64,000 bases of DNA from CALVUJ01 sp045128835. GTDB taxonomy: Bacteria > Bacillota_I > Bacilli_A > RFN20 > DUOF01. Within the stretch, counting starts at the first letter, position 1. Each line of letters begins with the position of its first letter. The stretch lies in NCBI GenBank assembly GCA_045128835.1, contig JBGVRX010000029.1, forward strand, positions 62,001-126,000, given 5' to 3'. This document shows positions 8,914 to 16,909 of this stretch, one piece after another. A model generated the notes under the pieces. That model did not search any database, was not told where the DNA came from, and was given only the letters and a program-made list of their open reading frames with translations. The position numbers and the translations under genes are program-made.

Positions 8914-9853
8914 ACATTTTAAATACTTTATTATTGTTTTTTAATTCCTCTACAATACCTAAGATTATTTCAATTTCATCATATAATTTCTCAAACATTG
9001 ATAAATCATTGTTTAACTTATAACCACTTAGTTCAAACATATTAACTTTTTCTGAACCTATATAAACATATCTATCAACAAAAACAATCTTAATTCCTTT
9101 TATCTTACTATCTAAAAGGCTTATTTTTTCCATCATATCTGGCGTTAATATATACCTCGCCTCAACTTGATTATTAGAAGTTATTTTAAACTTTTTATTA
9201 AAGTTAATGTCCTCTAAAACTACCTTTTCAAACTCAACGCCTCTTCTTTTATACTTAGAATCAATGGCTAAGATACACTTGAATTTTTTCTTAAATTTAA
9301 CATAACCAAACATTCCCTTATAAACATCTGTTGTAGTTCTGTTGCCTTCTTCATCTATACTGAGATCATAAGCATTTACATCAGCAATTGCTAAATCTAT
9401 TTTTGACTCACTACCATCATCGTTTGGGATATTAATACATAACAAGTCTCCAGAAGTAAAACAATCATATCTTTTTGAAAATTGACTAGCCTCAAACTCT
9501 GAAGAACTAATCCACCCACTTTTATCAAAATAATATGAATTGTCTTTTAGTAAATAAGCAATTAATTTTTCTCTTACTTCTCCCCTGTAAAACTTAAGCA
9601 TTTTATTTCTTTTAACTATCATAACAATAGATAAAATAATCATAACTACACCGATAATAAGTGCCTTGGGTAATCTCTTCATATAAACAATTAAAGGGAT
9701 TTGAAAGAGCCCTTTCAAGCAAAGCAATGAACCTATAATTATTAATATAATAAAAGCTACCAAGCACCAAACCGATAAAAGTCTTCTATCACCTTTATCA
9801 TTACTATCAATTGTCTTTTTTACATATTCCAAATATTCTTCTTTACTTACCAT
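8912..9853 (-). CDS. DUF3137-like membrane protein, copy B
   Basis: A 313-residue protein with two membrane segments (roughly 28-48 and 60-80) followed by a soluble domain. It is a clear paralogue of the upstream gene: both start MVSKEEY, both contain an IPNDDGS motif and a VYKG(M/V)FGYV motif, and both end in NNNKVFKM. DUF3137 proteins regularly sit beside lemA, as here; their function is unknown. It is separated from copy A by 8 nt and has a convincing start. Confidence 0.8.
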   Translation of the reverse strand: MVSKEEYLEYVKKTIDSNDKGDRRLLSVWCLVAFIILIIIGSLLCLKGLFQIPLIVYMKRLPKALIIGVVMIILSIVMIVKRNKMLKFYRGEVREKLIAYLLKDNSYYFDKSGWISSSEFEASQFSKRYDCFTSGDLLCINIPNDDGSESKIDLAIADVNAYDLSIDEEGNRTTTDVYKGMFGYVKFKKKFKCILAIDSKYKRRGVEFEKVVLEDINFNKKFKITSNNQVEARYILTPDMMEKISLLDSKIKGIKIVFVDRYVYIGSEKVNMFELSGYKLNNDLSMFEKLYDEIEIILGIVEELKNNNKVFKM

Positions 9854-9861
9854 GAAATCAC

Positions 9862-10797
9862 CTACATTTTAAATACTTTATTGTTATTCTTTATCTCATC
9901 AATTAATTTTAAAATAGCCTCGATTTCATCATAAAAAACATTAAATGCTTCCTCGATATTTGTGCCATCAATTCCCTCTAATTCAAATAAATCTTTGTGA
10001 ATTGCTCCAATATACATTCTATTATCTACTAAAGTTATTTTTGTCCCATTAAATCTTTTCTCTAGTGCTAAAAGATTTTCCATCATTGTCGGAGTCAATA
10101 TGTATCTAGATTCTATTTGATCATCACTAATAACCATAAACTTCTTGTTAAAAACAATATCCTCTAAAGTAACACCTTTTAAAGTTTTGCCACTTTTTTT
10201 ATAATTTGAATCAATACACAAAATACATTTAAATTCAAAAGGAAATTCTACATAACCAAAAACACCTTTATATACCGTAACAGTTCTTGTATCTCCATCG
10301 CTATCTTCAACAGTTTTAGTAACATTTAAATCACATAAAGTTAGATCACATCCAGATTTACTTCCATCATCGTTAGGAATACTAATAGTTAGTTTATCAG
10401 TACCATTATAATCTTCATAGTAGCCGCCAAATTGACTATCTTTAAATATTCTTTCACTTACTTTACCTTCAGGAATAAATGAATATTCATAACCTTTAAG
10501 TAAATAGTCTAATATTAATCCCCTATAATTCTTTTTATAGTATCTTGCCGCAGATGTCGTATTTACAGTTCTAATCGCACCAATAATAATAAATGTAATT
10601 CCCAAAACTGCAAAAAGAAAGGCTCCTGACCCTATCATAAATATTAAAAAAGTTAAGGTAAAAAGAACAACTCCTATTGTAACTAAAGTTGAACTAGTAC
10701 CTTTATAAGATTTAGTTAAATACTTTATTTCATGGCCTTTATTATCTTCTCCAACAAGTTCTTTAACGTATTGTTTATATTCCTCTTTACTTACCAT
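9862..10797 (-). CDS. DUF3137-like membrane protein, copy A
   Basis: A 311-residue protein with two membrane helices in residues 35-80 and a cytoplasmic or exposed C-terminal domain containing SIPNDDGSKSGCDLT and TVYKGVFGYVEF. It is homologous over its full length to the next gene, so this is a tandem duplication that has diverged. It lies 10 nt after the lemA stop and belongs to the lemA operon. DUF3137 is assigned by recollection of the family's usual neighbour lemA and its membrane-plus-domain layout. Confidence 0.8.
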   Translation of the reverse strand: MVSKEEYKQYVKELVGEDNKGHEIKYLTKSYKGTSSTLVTIGVVLFTLTFLIFMIGSGAFLFAVLGITFIIIGAIRTVNTTSAARYYKKNYRGLILDYLLKGYEYSFIPEGKVSERIFKDSQFGGYYEDYNGTDKLTISIPNDDGSKSGCDLTLCDLNVTKTVEDSDGDTRTVTVYKGVFGYVEFPFEFKCILCIDSNYKKSGKTLKGVTLEDIVFNKKFMVISDDQIESRYILTPTMMENLLALEKRFNGTKITLVDNRMYIGAIHKDLFELEGIDGTNIEEAFNVFYDEIEAILKLIDEIKNNNKVFKM

Positions 10798-10807
10798 TTA
10801 AAATCAC

Positions 10808-11365
10808 CTATTCATCCATATTAATTTTAGAACTGAAATTTTCTCCTACATCTATTTTGAAAAGTTCCATTCTTTCAAAACCGAACATAGAAGCCATAAT
10901 ATTATTAGGGAATACTTCTATTAAAGTATTGTACTCATTAACATTACTATCATAAAATCTTCTAGAAGCTGCAATTTTGTCTTCTACTAAAATTAACTCT
11001 TCCATTAAACTCTTATATAAAGAATCAGCCTTCAATTCAGGATAATCTTCTGCAATTATTAAAACCTGTCTCATGTTAGGAACAAGTTCATTAGCAAACT
11101 CTAACTTTTCCTTTTCATCTTCCGCATTAACGGCTTTTTTTCTTAATTCAATTAACTTAGAGAAAACTTCATTCTCATGTTTAGAATAAGCTTTTACAGT
11201 CTTTACTAAATTTGGAATTAAATCAAATCTTAATTTTAAATGTATATCAATCAATCTAAGACTTTCCTTAACTTTATTTCTATATCTAACCATTTTGTTG
11301 TATTTAGAAATACTCACACAAATAGCAATAAATAAAACTACTAATAGAACAATTCCTCCTGCCAT
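10808..11365 (-). CDS. lemA: LemA family protein
   Basis: A 185-residue protein with a short N-terminal anchor (about residues 4-20) followed by a long helical domain. RFDLIPNLVKTVKAY, YPELKADSLYKSLMEEL and SRRFYDSNVNEYNTLIEVFP are the classic LemA signatures. Topology is N-out with a cytoplasmic coiled domain. Its role is unclear across bacteria, with membrane stress and two-component signalling links reported. ATG 11365 follows GGAGG by 7 nt; an earlier in-frame TTG is less likely. It is first gene of a three-gene operon with the DUF3137 pair. Confidence 0.93.
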   Translation of the reverse strand: MAGGIVLLVVLFIAICVSISKYNKMVRYRNKVKESLRLIDIHLKLRFDLIPNLVKTVKAYSKHENEVFSKLIELRKKAVNAEDEKEKLEFANELVPNMRQVLIIAEDYPELKADSLYKSLMEELILVEDKIAASRRFYDSNVNEYNTLIEVFPNNIMASMFGFERMELFKIDVGENFSSKINMDE

Positions 11366-11393
11366 AGCAATACCTCCACTTCGTAACAAACTT

Positions 11394-11422
11394 ATTCTAG
11401 CATTATGAATAAAAAATCACAA
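11394..11422 (-). promoter_or_regulatory. Promoter of the lemA operon
   Basis: TTGTGA and TAGAAT separated by 17 bp on the minus strand. The -35 overlaps the end of the metK terminator, so the two units are packed back to back. Confidence 0.65.
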
Positions 11423-11454
11423 TAAAAGAGAAGATGCTATTTCTCTTCTCTTTT
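11418..11454 (-). terminator. Intrinsic terminator of metK
   Basis: A perfect 11-bp stem (AAAAGAGAAGA/TCTTCTCTTTT) with a 9-nt loop, overlapping the 3' end of metK and followed by a broken T tract on the minus strand. Confidence 0.8.
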
Positions 11455-12594
11455 AAAATATTCATTTATTTTTTCTGCTTTGTCTAATCTTTCATACGGT
11501 AAATCCATATTTTCTTTACCAAAATGTCCGCCTCTAGCAAGTTCTCTATAATTTAAGTTAAGTAAATCAAGTGACTTAATTATATTACCCGGCTTAAAAT
11601 TAAAGACTTTTTTAATCATATTACATAATTCCAAGTCACTTACTTTGCCAGTCCCATAAGTGAACACATTAAATGATACCGGTTCTGCTAATCCTATCGC
11701 ATAACCAACTTGCACTTCACACTCTTTAGCGTATCCACTTGCTACTATATTTTTTGCTACATATCGAGCATAATAAGCAGCACTCCTATCAACTTTAGTA
11801 GGATCTTTACCACTAAATGCTCCTCCACCATGTCTTCCTCTACCACCATATGTATCAACAATTATTTTTCTTCCTGTAAGTCCAAAGTCTCCTCTAGGAC
11901 CTCCAATAACAAATCTTCCTGATGGATTAACAATTAATCTATAATTATCTTTAATTAAGTCATATTCTTTAAGAACTTCTTCAACAATGTCTTCTTTAAT
12001 ATATTTTCTAAAAGATTCTTCATCAAAATCATCACTATGTTGTATAGAAACTAAAACTGTATCAACTCTGTTTTTGTCCCCATATTCAATACTAACTTGA
12101 GATTTCATGTCTGGTCTAGCATATTTAAATTCACCAGATTTTCTTTTTTCTGTTGCTTTTAATAATATTTTATTAGCAATCTCTAATGTTAGAGGCATAT
12201 AATTTTTAGTTTCATCACACGCATAACCAAAAATAATCCCTTGATCTCCTGCCCCAATTTCTTCTTTATTTACAGCATTAAAAATATCACTAGATTGTTC
12301 TTTAATTAAAATTTCATACTCTGCATTCTCGCTATCAAAACCATCATCATAACTATTATAACCAATCTCTTTTAAAACATTTTTAGCAACACTAGCATAA
12401 TCAACGCTGCCCTTCATTGTAATTTCTCCACCAATTACAACTTTTCTTTCTCCAATCATAACTTCACATGCAACATGCGCATTTTTGTCTTGTCTTAAAC
12501 ATTCAGTTAAAATTGCATCACTAATTTGATCGCAAACCTTATCTGGATGCCCCTCACTAACTGCTTCAGACGTAAAAATTTTACCTTTTTCCAT
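11437..12594 (-). CDS. metK: S-adenosylmethionine synthetase
   Basis: A 385-residue enzyme making SAM from methionine and ATP. It shows FTSEAVSEGHPDKVCDQISD at the N-terminus, the ATP motif GAGDQGIIFGYA, the P-loop-like GGRGRHGGGAFSGKDPTKVD, and GGHFGKENMDLPYE near the end. Length is normal. ATG 12594 has AGAGGG at 8 nt; the longer in-frame extension is inside the leader. Expression is controlled by the S-box leader at 12664-12761 and its terminator at 12615-12645, i.e. product feedback by SAM. Confidence 0.98.
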   Translation of the reverse strand: MEKGKIFTSEAVSEGHPDKVCDQISDAILTECLRQDKNAHVACEVMIGERKVVIGGEITMKGSVDYASVAKNVLKEIGYNSYDDGFDSENAEYEILIKEQSSDIFNAVNKEEIGAGDQGIIFGYACDETKNYMPLTLEIANKILLKATEKRKSGEFKYARPDMKSQVSIEYGDKNRVDTVLVSIQHSDDFDEESFRKYIKEDIVEEVLKEYDLIKDNYRLIVNPSGRFVIGGPRGDFGLTGRKIIVDTYGGRGRHGGGAFSGKDPTKVDRSAAYYARYVAKNIVASGYAKECEVQVGYAIGLAEPVSFNVFTYGTGKVSDLELCNMIKKVFNFKPGNIIKSLDLLNLNYRELARGGHFGKENMDLPYERLDKAEKINEYFKREEK

Positions 12595-12614
12595 AATTCT
12601 TTCCCTCTTTCTAG

Positions 12615-12645
12615 AAAAATAAAACTCCCTTATTAAAAGGAAGTT
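12615..12645 (-). terminator. Riboswitch-controlled terminator upstream of metK
   Basis: Stem AACTTCCTT/AAGGGAGTT (one G-T pair, 8-nt loop or so) followed by TTATTTTT. The 5' arm can instead pair with GGGAGTT that immediately follows the riboswitch P1 strand, giving the antiterminator. Confidence 0.88.
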
Positions 12646-12663
12646 CACTTCTAGTATAACTCC

Positions 12664-12761
12664 CTCTTATTGTTCATATCTCTATGCTTGGGTTAGCACC
12701 TTAAATTTTAGGTTGCTCTTACGTTTAACGGTCCCTATACCTACGTAAATCTTAATAAGAG
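12664..12761 (-). promoter_or_regulatory. SAM riboswitch (S-box family), divergent
   Basis: On the minus strand a 7-bp P1 helix (CTCTTAT/ATAAGAG) encloses the S-box core: AGGGAC, then GCAACCT, an A/T-rich loop, and AGGTGCTAACCCAAGC (12686-12716 on the plus strand). The GCAACC and GGTGCTAA-CC-GC elements match the SAM-I consensus, whereas the usual GGCCC/ATGA pseudoknot segment is degenerate (ACCGTTAAACG). Position before metK and the downstream terminator/antiterminator pair fit a SAM-sensing OFF switch. Confidence 0.85.
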
Positions 12762-12964
12762 TTTCTATTTTCTAAATACATACTACTATCATAATTATTT
12801 AATGTCAATGAGTTGCCTTTTGATTTCTCTATTTTCTTTCTCAAAAAAACTTTTTTATCAATTCCTGACATTTTCTCTACTAAATCCAAATCCATTCCCA
12901 TCTCAAAAAATAAGTTTGCTAATTTTTCTTGTCTTGCTTGTCTTTCTTGCTCATTTATAGTCAT
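12752..12964 (-). CDS. Small protein of unknown function overlapping the metK promoter and S-box
   Basis: A 70-residue reading frame with start ATG 12964 and an AGGTGAG site. The first 50 residues look like real protein: a charged helix (EQERQARQEKLANLFF) and an HTH-like stretch (MGMDLDLVEKMSGIDKKVF) resembling the C-terminal tail found on Rpn-type nucleases. The last ~20 residues, rich in Asn/Ser/Tyr, are encoded by the metK promoter (12780-12808) and the first bases of the riboswitch, where the stop codon lies. It may be a genuine small gene or a remnant of a longer one. Function unknown. Confidence 0.55.
   Translation of the reverse strand: MTINEQERQARQEKLANLFFEMGMDLDLVEKMSGIDKKVFLRKKIEKSKGNSLTLNNYDSSMYLENRNSY
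12780..12808 (-). promoter_or_regulatory. Promoter of metK
   Basis: TTGACA, a 17-bp spacer and TAGTAT on the minus strand. Transcription would start about 10 nt before the S-box P1 helix. The promoter lies inside the 3' end of the small open reading frame 12752-12964. Confidence 0.75.
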
Positions 12965-13010
12965 TTGTCTCACCTACTTATAAGTATGATACAAAAATAA
13001 ATTTGTAAAC

Positions 13011-13035
13011 AAAAAAAGGACTTATTTTTGTCCTT
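13011..13035 (-). terminator. Intrinsic terminator of the Rnf operon
   Basis: Stem AAGGAC/GTCCTT with an 8-nt loop, followed by T7 on the minus strand. It overlaps the stop codon of the Gx transporter gene, the last gene of the operon. Confidence 0.85.
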
Positions 13036-13537
13036 CTATCATTCTTTTTGGTAACTTTTGCAATGTAACACTAGCAATAAAAGCAGTTAACACACCACTA
13101 GCAACACTAGTTAACTCCAATATAACTAAATAGTTAATCATGTAAACACTATTATACAGTAACATAACCATTAAAACTTGTCCTAAAGCATGGAAAACCG
13201 CCCCAATAACAGACAATCCATAAATAGATGCCTTCTTAAACTTGTACACGATAAGAGTAAAAATAGTAGCTAATGCTGTACCACTAAATCCAATAAAGAA
13301 AGCTGTGCCAAATCCCGTTCTTAGAAGTGCTACCATGAACACTTTTAAAATATTAAATAAAATATAATCTTTTTCATCATATAAACACAAAACTACTAAT
13401 CCAATACAATTCGCTAACCCAAGTTTTACTCCAGGTAAAGGCAATGGTAAAGGTACTAATGATTCTAAATAATTTATAATTAAAGCTACTGCTAAAAGAA
13501 GTGATATTTTTATCATTTTATTTGTTCTACTATTCAT
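13022..13537 (-). CDS. Gx transporter family membrane protein (Hpre_diP_synt_I)
   Basis: A 171-residue polytopic protein with about five hydrophobic segments. The N-terminal YLESLVPLPLPLPGVKLGLAN is the hallmark of the Gx transporter family, formerly annotated heptaprenyl diphosphate synthase component I, an ECF S-component-like fold. In many anaerobes it travels with the NusG-domain-II protein, ApbE and Rnf genes, exactly as here, which suggests supply of a flavin or quinone-like precursor, though no substrate is proven. ATG 13537 has GGGAG upstream; the earlier ATG at 13558 has no ribosome binding site. Confidence 0.9.
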   Translation of the reverse strand: MNSRTNKMIKISLLLAVALIINYLESLVPLPLPLPGVKLGLANCIGLVVLCLYDEKDYILFNILKVFMVALLRTGFGTAFFIGFSGTALATIFTLIVYKFKKASIYGLSVIGAVFHALGQVLMVMLLYNSVYMINYLVILELTSVASGVLTAFIASVTLQKLPKRMIEGQK

Positions 13538-13541
13538 AATA

Positions 13542-13940
13542 TCACATCTCCCAATCATTATCAGGAGTCGCTTGACCCATTATCGTAATAATTACAGCAT
13601 TTGGCAAACAAACTATTGGACGAGCAACACTATCTACCCAACCTTGCATAGAACAATAGTGAAGAGGAGATTCTTCTTTTTTAACTCTAACTTTTTTGTC
13701 TTTTATTTCTATTATCATCTCGCCTAATAAACTAGAATACTTATCAGGACTAAGGACAATCTCAGCATCTTCATTCATCTCCAATTTATATTTTTGTTTT
13801 CCTTCAATCGTTACAATAGCATATAAAACTTCACCTTTTGCCTTATTTGTAACGGCATTAGAAACAATGAATAAAACACAAATAAGAATAAAGGAAATAA
13901 TATAGACAATAATATCGTATTTATTATGCTTAAGCTCCAT
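13542..13940 (-). CDS. NusG domain II-containing exported protein
   Basis: A 132-residue protein with an N-terminal membrane anchor (residues 10-28) and one NusG domain II. The C-terminal SPLHYCSMQGWV...RPIVCLPNAVII pattern, with two conserved cysteines, is diagnostic. It is not the transcription factor NusG, which is encoded at 44090-44644. The family is found beside ApbE, Rnf and Gx transporters in anaerobes; function unknown, probably extracytoplasmic. The start overlaps the apbE 3' end by 11 nt, indicating translational coupling. Confidence 0.9.
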   Translation of the reverse strand: MELKHNKYDIIVYIISFILICVLFIVSNAVTNKAKGEVLYAIVTIEGKQKYKLEMNEDAEIVLSPDKYSSLLGEMIIEIKDKKVRVKKEESPLHYCSMQGWVDSVARPIVCLPNAVIITIMGQATPDNDWEM

Positions 13941-15144
13941 AATTAAATACCTCTAATTCAATATCATTAAATACTTGTAATACTTGATCTTGCATAGTAT
14001 CATTCACTAATAACTTAATACCATCATCTACCTTAACTTGTAACAATACATCTAAAGAAACATTGTTATTTTCCAACAATGTAAGATAAGTTTTAATCTC
14101 TTCAATGCTATTCATTGTCATAAGTGTTGTAGTTACAACATCCACCATCATAGCACTTTCTCCTATTACAGTAGCACCAACTAAATAAGTATTAGGATAT
14201 CCACTAGTCGCATTAATAATGTGATGTCTTATAATACCATCACTATTTATATACCCTCTATGTTGAATACCTGAAGTAGATATTGCATTATCACCTTCTA
14301 ATTGAAGTTGTGCAGCTTGAGTAGATACAAAAGTATTACTATTCATACTATCATTAACTGCAATATTCCATACTCCACCATCTCTAGTAGGGTTATTTCC
14401 TCTAATTATAATACTAGATTGCCCAGCATCATAAATTGATGCACCTATATCTATAAATTCATCAATTTGTGACATTTTATCTAAGAAATAACTTTTAGCC
14501 ATAGCACCTAATGTAATTGACGCTTGGCCAATACAACTGTTGAACGAATTAAAAGTAATTTTATTATTAACATCATCAATTACAAGAATATTATCAATAT
14601 CATTAACAGGAGCAACACACTTCATTGCTTCCTCTATTTCTTCACTTGTAGGATCAACATTTCTAATAGAAGTATCATAAGAAGTAAATCTTTCATCCCA
14701 TACATCTACAATTGAACCAGATATAATATTAAATCTACCATTAGATAATTTAGTGTACTTTACGCCTTCTTTTAAAGCATCAATAATTATCTCATCTACC
14801 TCAATAGAAGCACCACTACCATAACTATCATTAATAATTTTAATATTATTTATTAAATTACCCTTACTATCTTTGTAATAATAGTTTCTATCCAATAAAC
14901 TATGATACTTAAAAACTTCCTCATTTAATAAATCTTGTAATTCATTAACTTTTTGTTCGTTATATCCAACAAAACCAATATAAGTACCAAAAGGCTCAAC
15001 TAATGTATAAGATGTGCCTTCTTTATTTAAATAGCCAATTATGTATGAAGAAAAAATAGATGTCTTAACTGGTTCTTCTTTTTTACACGAGCATCCACTA
15101 ACTATACAAATTAATATAACTATTAAACTAAATATCTTCTTCAT
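13930..15144 (-). CDS. apbE: FAD:protein FMN transferase, lipoprotein
   Basis: A 404-residue lipoprotein with signal peptide and lipobox (VSGC at about 17-20), so it acts on the outer face of the membrane. The ApbE core includes GAMAKSYFLDKM, the region RHHIINATSGYPN, and the metal-binding VDVVTTTLMTM. It transfers FMN from FAD onto Thr/Ser in Dxx(S/T)(G/S)A(S/T) motifs. The targets are encoded in the same operon: RnfG, RnfD and the extra FMN-binding domain on RnfD. ATG 15144 is supported by GAGG at 6 nt. Confidence 0.95.
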   Translation of the reverse strand: MKKIFSLIVILICIVSGCSCKKEEPVKTSIFSSYIIGYLNKEGTSYTLVEPFGTYIGFVGYNEQKVNELQDLLNEEVFKYHSLLDRNYYYKDSKGNLINNIKIINDSYGSGASIEVDEIIIDALKEGVKYTKLSNGRFNIISGSIVDVWDERFTSYDTSIRNVDPTSEEIEEAMKCVAPVNDIDNILVIDDVNNKITFNSFNSCIGQASITLGAMAKSYFLDKMSQIDEFIDIGASIYDAGQSSIIIRGNNPTRDGGVWNIAVNDSMNSNTFVSTQAAQLQLEGDNAISTSGIQHRGYINSDGIIRHHIINATSGYPNTYLVGATVIGESAMMVDVVTTTLMTMNSIEEIKTYLTLLENNNVSLDVLLQVKVDDGIKLLVNDTMQDQVLQVFNDIELEVFNYGA

Positions 15145-15159
15145 ACATATCCTCACTAA

Positions 15160-15480
15160 CTACTTTAAATTTATTTCTTCACCTTTATTATTTTTTATTG
15201 TTTTACAATATTCTTTTAAAACATCTGCATTAGCATCTGTAATAACTTTACATGCCTTTGCTTCATTAACTTCACCATCTAAAATTGCTTTTGCTAATGC
15301 TTCACAACCAACATATCCACACGCTCCACAATTATAACTAGGCAAAATAAACTCTATTTTACTAACTCTATCATCATCTTCAACATGAAAGTATTTATTT
15401 GCAAGGGCTAATCCTACTCCTAAAACTACAGCAATAACAAGAATAACTCCTCCTGCAATTAATACATTAACAAAATCCAT
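15160..15480 (-). CDS. rnfB: Short RnfB, electron transport complex subunit B
   Basis: A 106-residue protein with one N-terminal membrane helix (about 5-28) and a single Fe-S domain with Cys51, Cys54, Cys59 and Cys77 (NCGACGYVGCEALAKAIL). This matches the first third of normal RnfB, but the C-terminal ferredoxin-like domain with two [4Fe-4S] motifs is absent. The stop is followed after 15 nt by apbE, so there is no leftover sequence that a frameshift could rejoin. It may depend on another protein for ferredoxin docking. ATG 15480 has GAGGAGG at 6 nt. Confidence 0.93.
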   Translation of the reverse strand: MDFVNVLIAGGVILVIAVVLGVGLALANKYFHVEDDDRVSKIEFILPSYNCGACGYVGCEALAKAILDGEVNEAKACKVITDANADVLKEYCKTIKNNKGEEINLK

Positions 15481-15481
15481 A

Positions 15482-15637
15482 TTATTCCTCCTCACTTCTA
15501 TGAATGCACCCTAAAAAGTTACATCCATGACAAGTTTTTTTATCACATTTAACTTCAAATTTCTTATTTAATTTAAACATAGCTAAATATATTAAACTAA
15601 AAATCAAAACAACTACGACCGGTAACAAATATTTCAT
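15482..15637 (-). CDS. 51-residue Cys-rich single-pass membrane peptide in the Rnf operon
   Basis: A small frame between rnfA and rnfB. Residues 1-22 form one membrane helix (MKYLLPVVVVLIFSLIYLAM). The short cytoplasmic tail has four cysteines, Cys31, Cys36, Cys39 and Cys44 (CDKKTCHGCNFLGC), a C-x4-C-x2-C-x4-C pattern that could hold an Fe-S cluster or zinc. It starts 2 nt after the rnfA stop and ends 1 nt before the rnfB start codon, so it is part of the operon; its ribosome binding site (AGGA) is weak and distant, suggesting coupling to rnfA translation. No family recognised. Confidence 0.75.
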   Translation of the reverse strand: MKYLLPVVVVLIFSLIYLAMFKLNKKFEVKCDKKTCHGCNFLGCIHRSEEE

Positions 15638-15639
15638 TA

Positions 15640-16215
15640 TTATACAATTCCTGCAAAACCAGTAAAGGCCAAAGCCATAAATGCCGCACAAATTAAAGCA
15701 ATTGGAACACCTTTAAATGCCTTAGGAACTGGTGCTTTGTCTAATTGCTCTCTTATCGCAGAGAAAATGAAGATAACCATTAAATAACCAATTGATATTG
15801 AAAGTGAATAAACACACATTTCTAAGAAATTATAACCAAATGATATGTTATTTAAAGTAACCCCTAAAACAATACAGTTTGTTGTTATTAATGGTAAATA
15901 AACTCCAAATTCTTCATATAAATGAGGGAAATACTTCTTTATCAATAATTCTGCAAATTGAACTAATGAAGCAATAACTAAAATAAATACAACATTATTC
16001 ATATAAGCTATTTCTAATGGTTCTAACACTAAATGATATAACCCATATGTCATAATAGATGACAAGAATACTACACAAATAACAGCAATTCCCATTCCAA
16101 AAGCTTGAGATCTTTTTTTACTTACTCCAAGAAAAGGACAGATACCTAAGAATTGTCCTAAAACAACATTACTAACTAAAATAGCACCTATCGCCAAACT
16201 AATATAACTAAGCAT
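15640..16215 (-). CDS. rnfA: Electron transport complex subunit RnfA
   Basis: A 191-residue membrane protein with six predicted helices. NVVLGQFLGICPFLGVSKK and the LPLITTNCIVLGVTL segment carry the conserved cysteines that with RnfE bind the intramembrane [2Fe-2S] cluster. RnfA and RnfE are homologous and inverted in the membrane. The start overlaps the 3' end of rnfE by 8 nt. Confidence 0.97.
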   Translation of the reverse strand: MLSYISLAIGAILVSNVVLGQFLGICPFLGVSKKRSQAFGMGIAVICVVFLSSIMTYGLYHLVLEPLEIAYMNNVVFILVIASLVQFAELLIKKYFPHLYEEFGVYLPLITTNCIVLGVTLNNISFGYNFLEMCVYSLSISIGYLMVIFIFSAIREQLDKAPVPKAFKGVPIALICAAFMALAFTGFAGIV

Positions 16216-16909
16216 TTTCCTTTTCCTCCTTTACAGTTTCTACAATTTGTTTTTCTTCTTTTTTCTTATTTGCAATTTTATCAGAAACAAAATTATATAA
16301 TGCCATCAATAATCCTAAAACAAGAAATGCTCCCATTCCAGTAGAGAATAAAGAAATTTGAATTGTTGAGCTATATTCCTCTAATCCAATTAAATTCATT
16401 AAATTAAAGATTTCGTTATTGTTAAACAGATTGTGTAAAACAATGTTTCCTGTTCCTAAAAATTCTCTAATAAACGCTATAGAAATTAATGCAACAGCAA
16501 ATCCTAATCCTGTAGCTATTGCATCTAGAAAACTCTTTAGAGGATCATTTTTACTAGCAAAAGCTTCTGCTCTACCAAGAACAATACAGTTAACTGTAAT
16601 AAGAGGTAAAAAGACACCTAAACCCTTATATAATTCATAAGTAAATGCTTCAGCTAACATTGTTACACAAGTAACAAATGTTGCAATAATTATTATGAAA
16701 ATTGGAAGTCTTATTTCAGATGGTATTATTTTTCTTAGCAAAGAAACAACAACATTTGAAAAAATTAAAACGATTGTTACTGCAATTGACATACCTATAG
16801 CATTATCTATAGAAGTTGTAATTGCAAGAGCTGAACATAAACCCAGCATCAAAACTAGAACAGGATTTTTTGTAAGGATTCCTTCCTTAAAAATTGTACT
16901 ATTTTTCAT
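16208..16909 (-). CDS. rnfE: Electron transport complex subunit RnfE
   Basis: A 233-residue six-helix membrane protein. NPVLVLMLGLCSALAIT near the N-terminus and LPLITVNCIVLGRAEAFA near the middle hold the conserved cysteines of the RnfA/RnfE intramembrane iron-sulfur site. The last 30 residues are charged and Lys/Glu rich. Its ATG shares a base with the rnfG stop codon. Confidence 0.97.
   Translation of the reverse strand: MKNSTIFKEGILTKNPVLVLMLGLCSALAITTSIDNAIGMSIAVTIVLIFSNVVVSLLRKIIPSEIRLPIFIIIIATFVTCVTMLAEAFTYELYKGLGVFLPLITVNCIVLGRAEAFASKNDPLKSFLDAIATGLGFAVALISIAFIREFLGTGNIVLHNLFNNNEIFNLMNLIGLEEYSSTIQISLFSTGMGAFLVLGLLMALYNFVSDKIANKKKEEKQIVETVKEEKENA

Noticed and set aside
12664..12761. 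T-box leader upstream of metK
   Set aside because: No AGGGTGGNACCGCG T-box sequence or specifier loop; the GCAACC/GGTGCTAA core indicates an S-box.
13542..13940. Second nusG transcription factor
   Set aside because: It has only a NusG domain II with a membrane anchor, lacks the NGN and KOW layout, and is a separate exported family.
15160..15480. rnfB as a frameshifted gene
   Set aside because: Only 15 nt separate its stop from apbE, so no missing domain can be hidden there.
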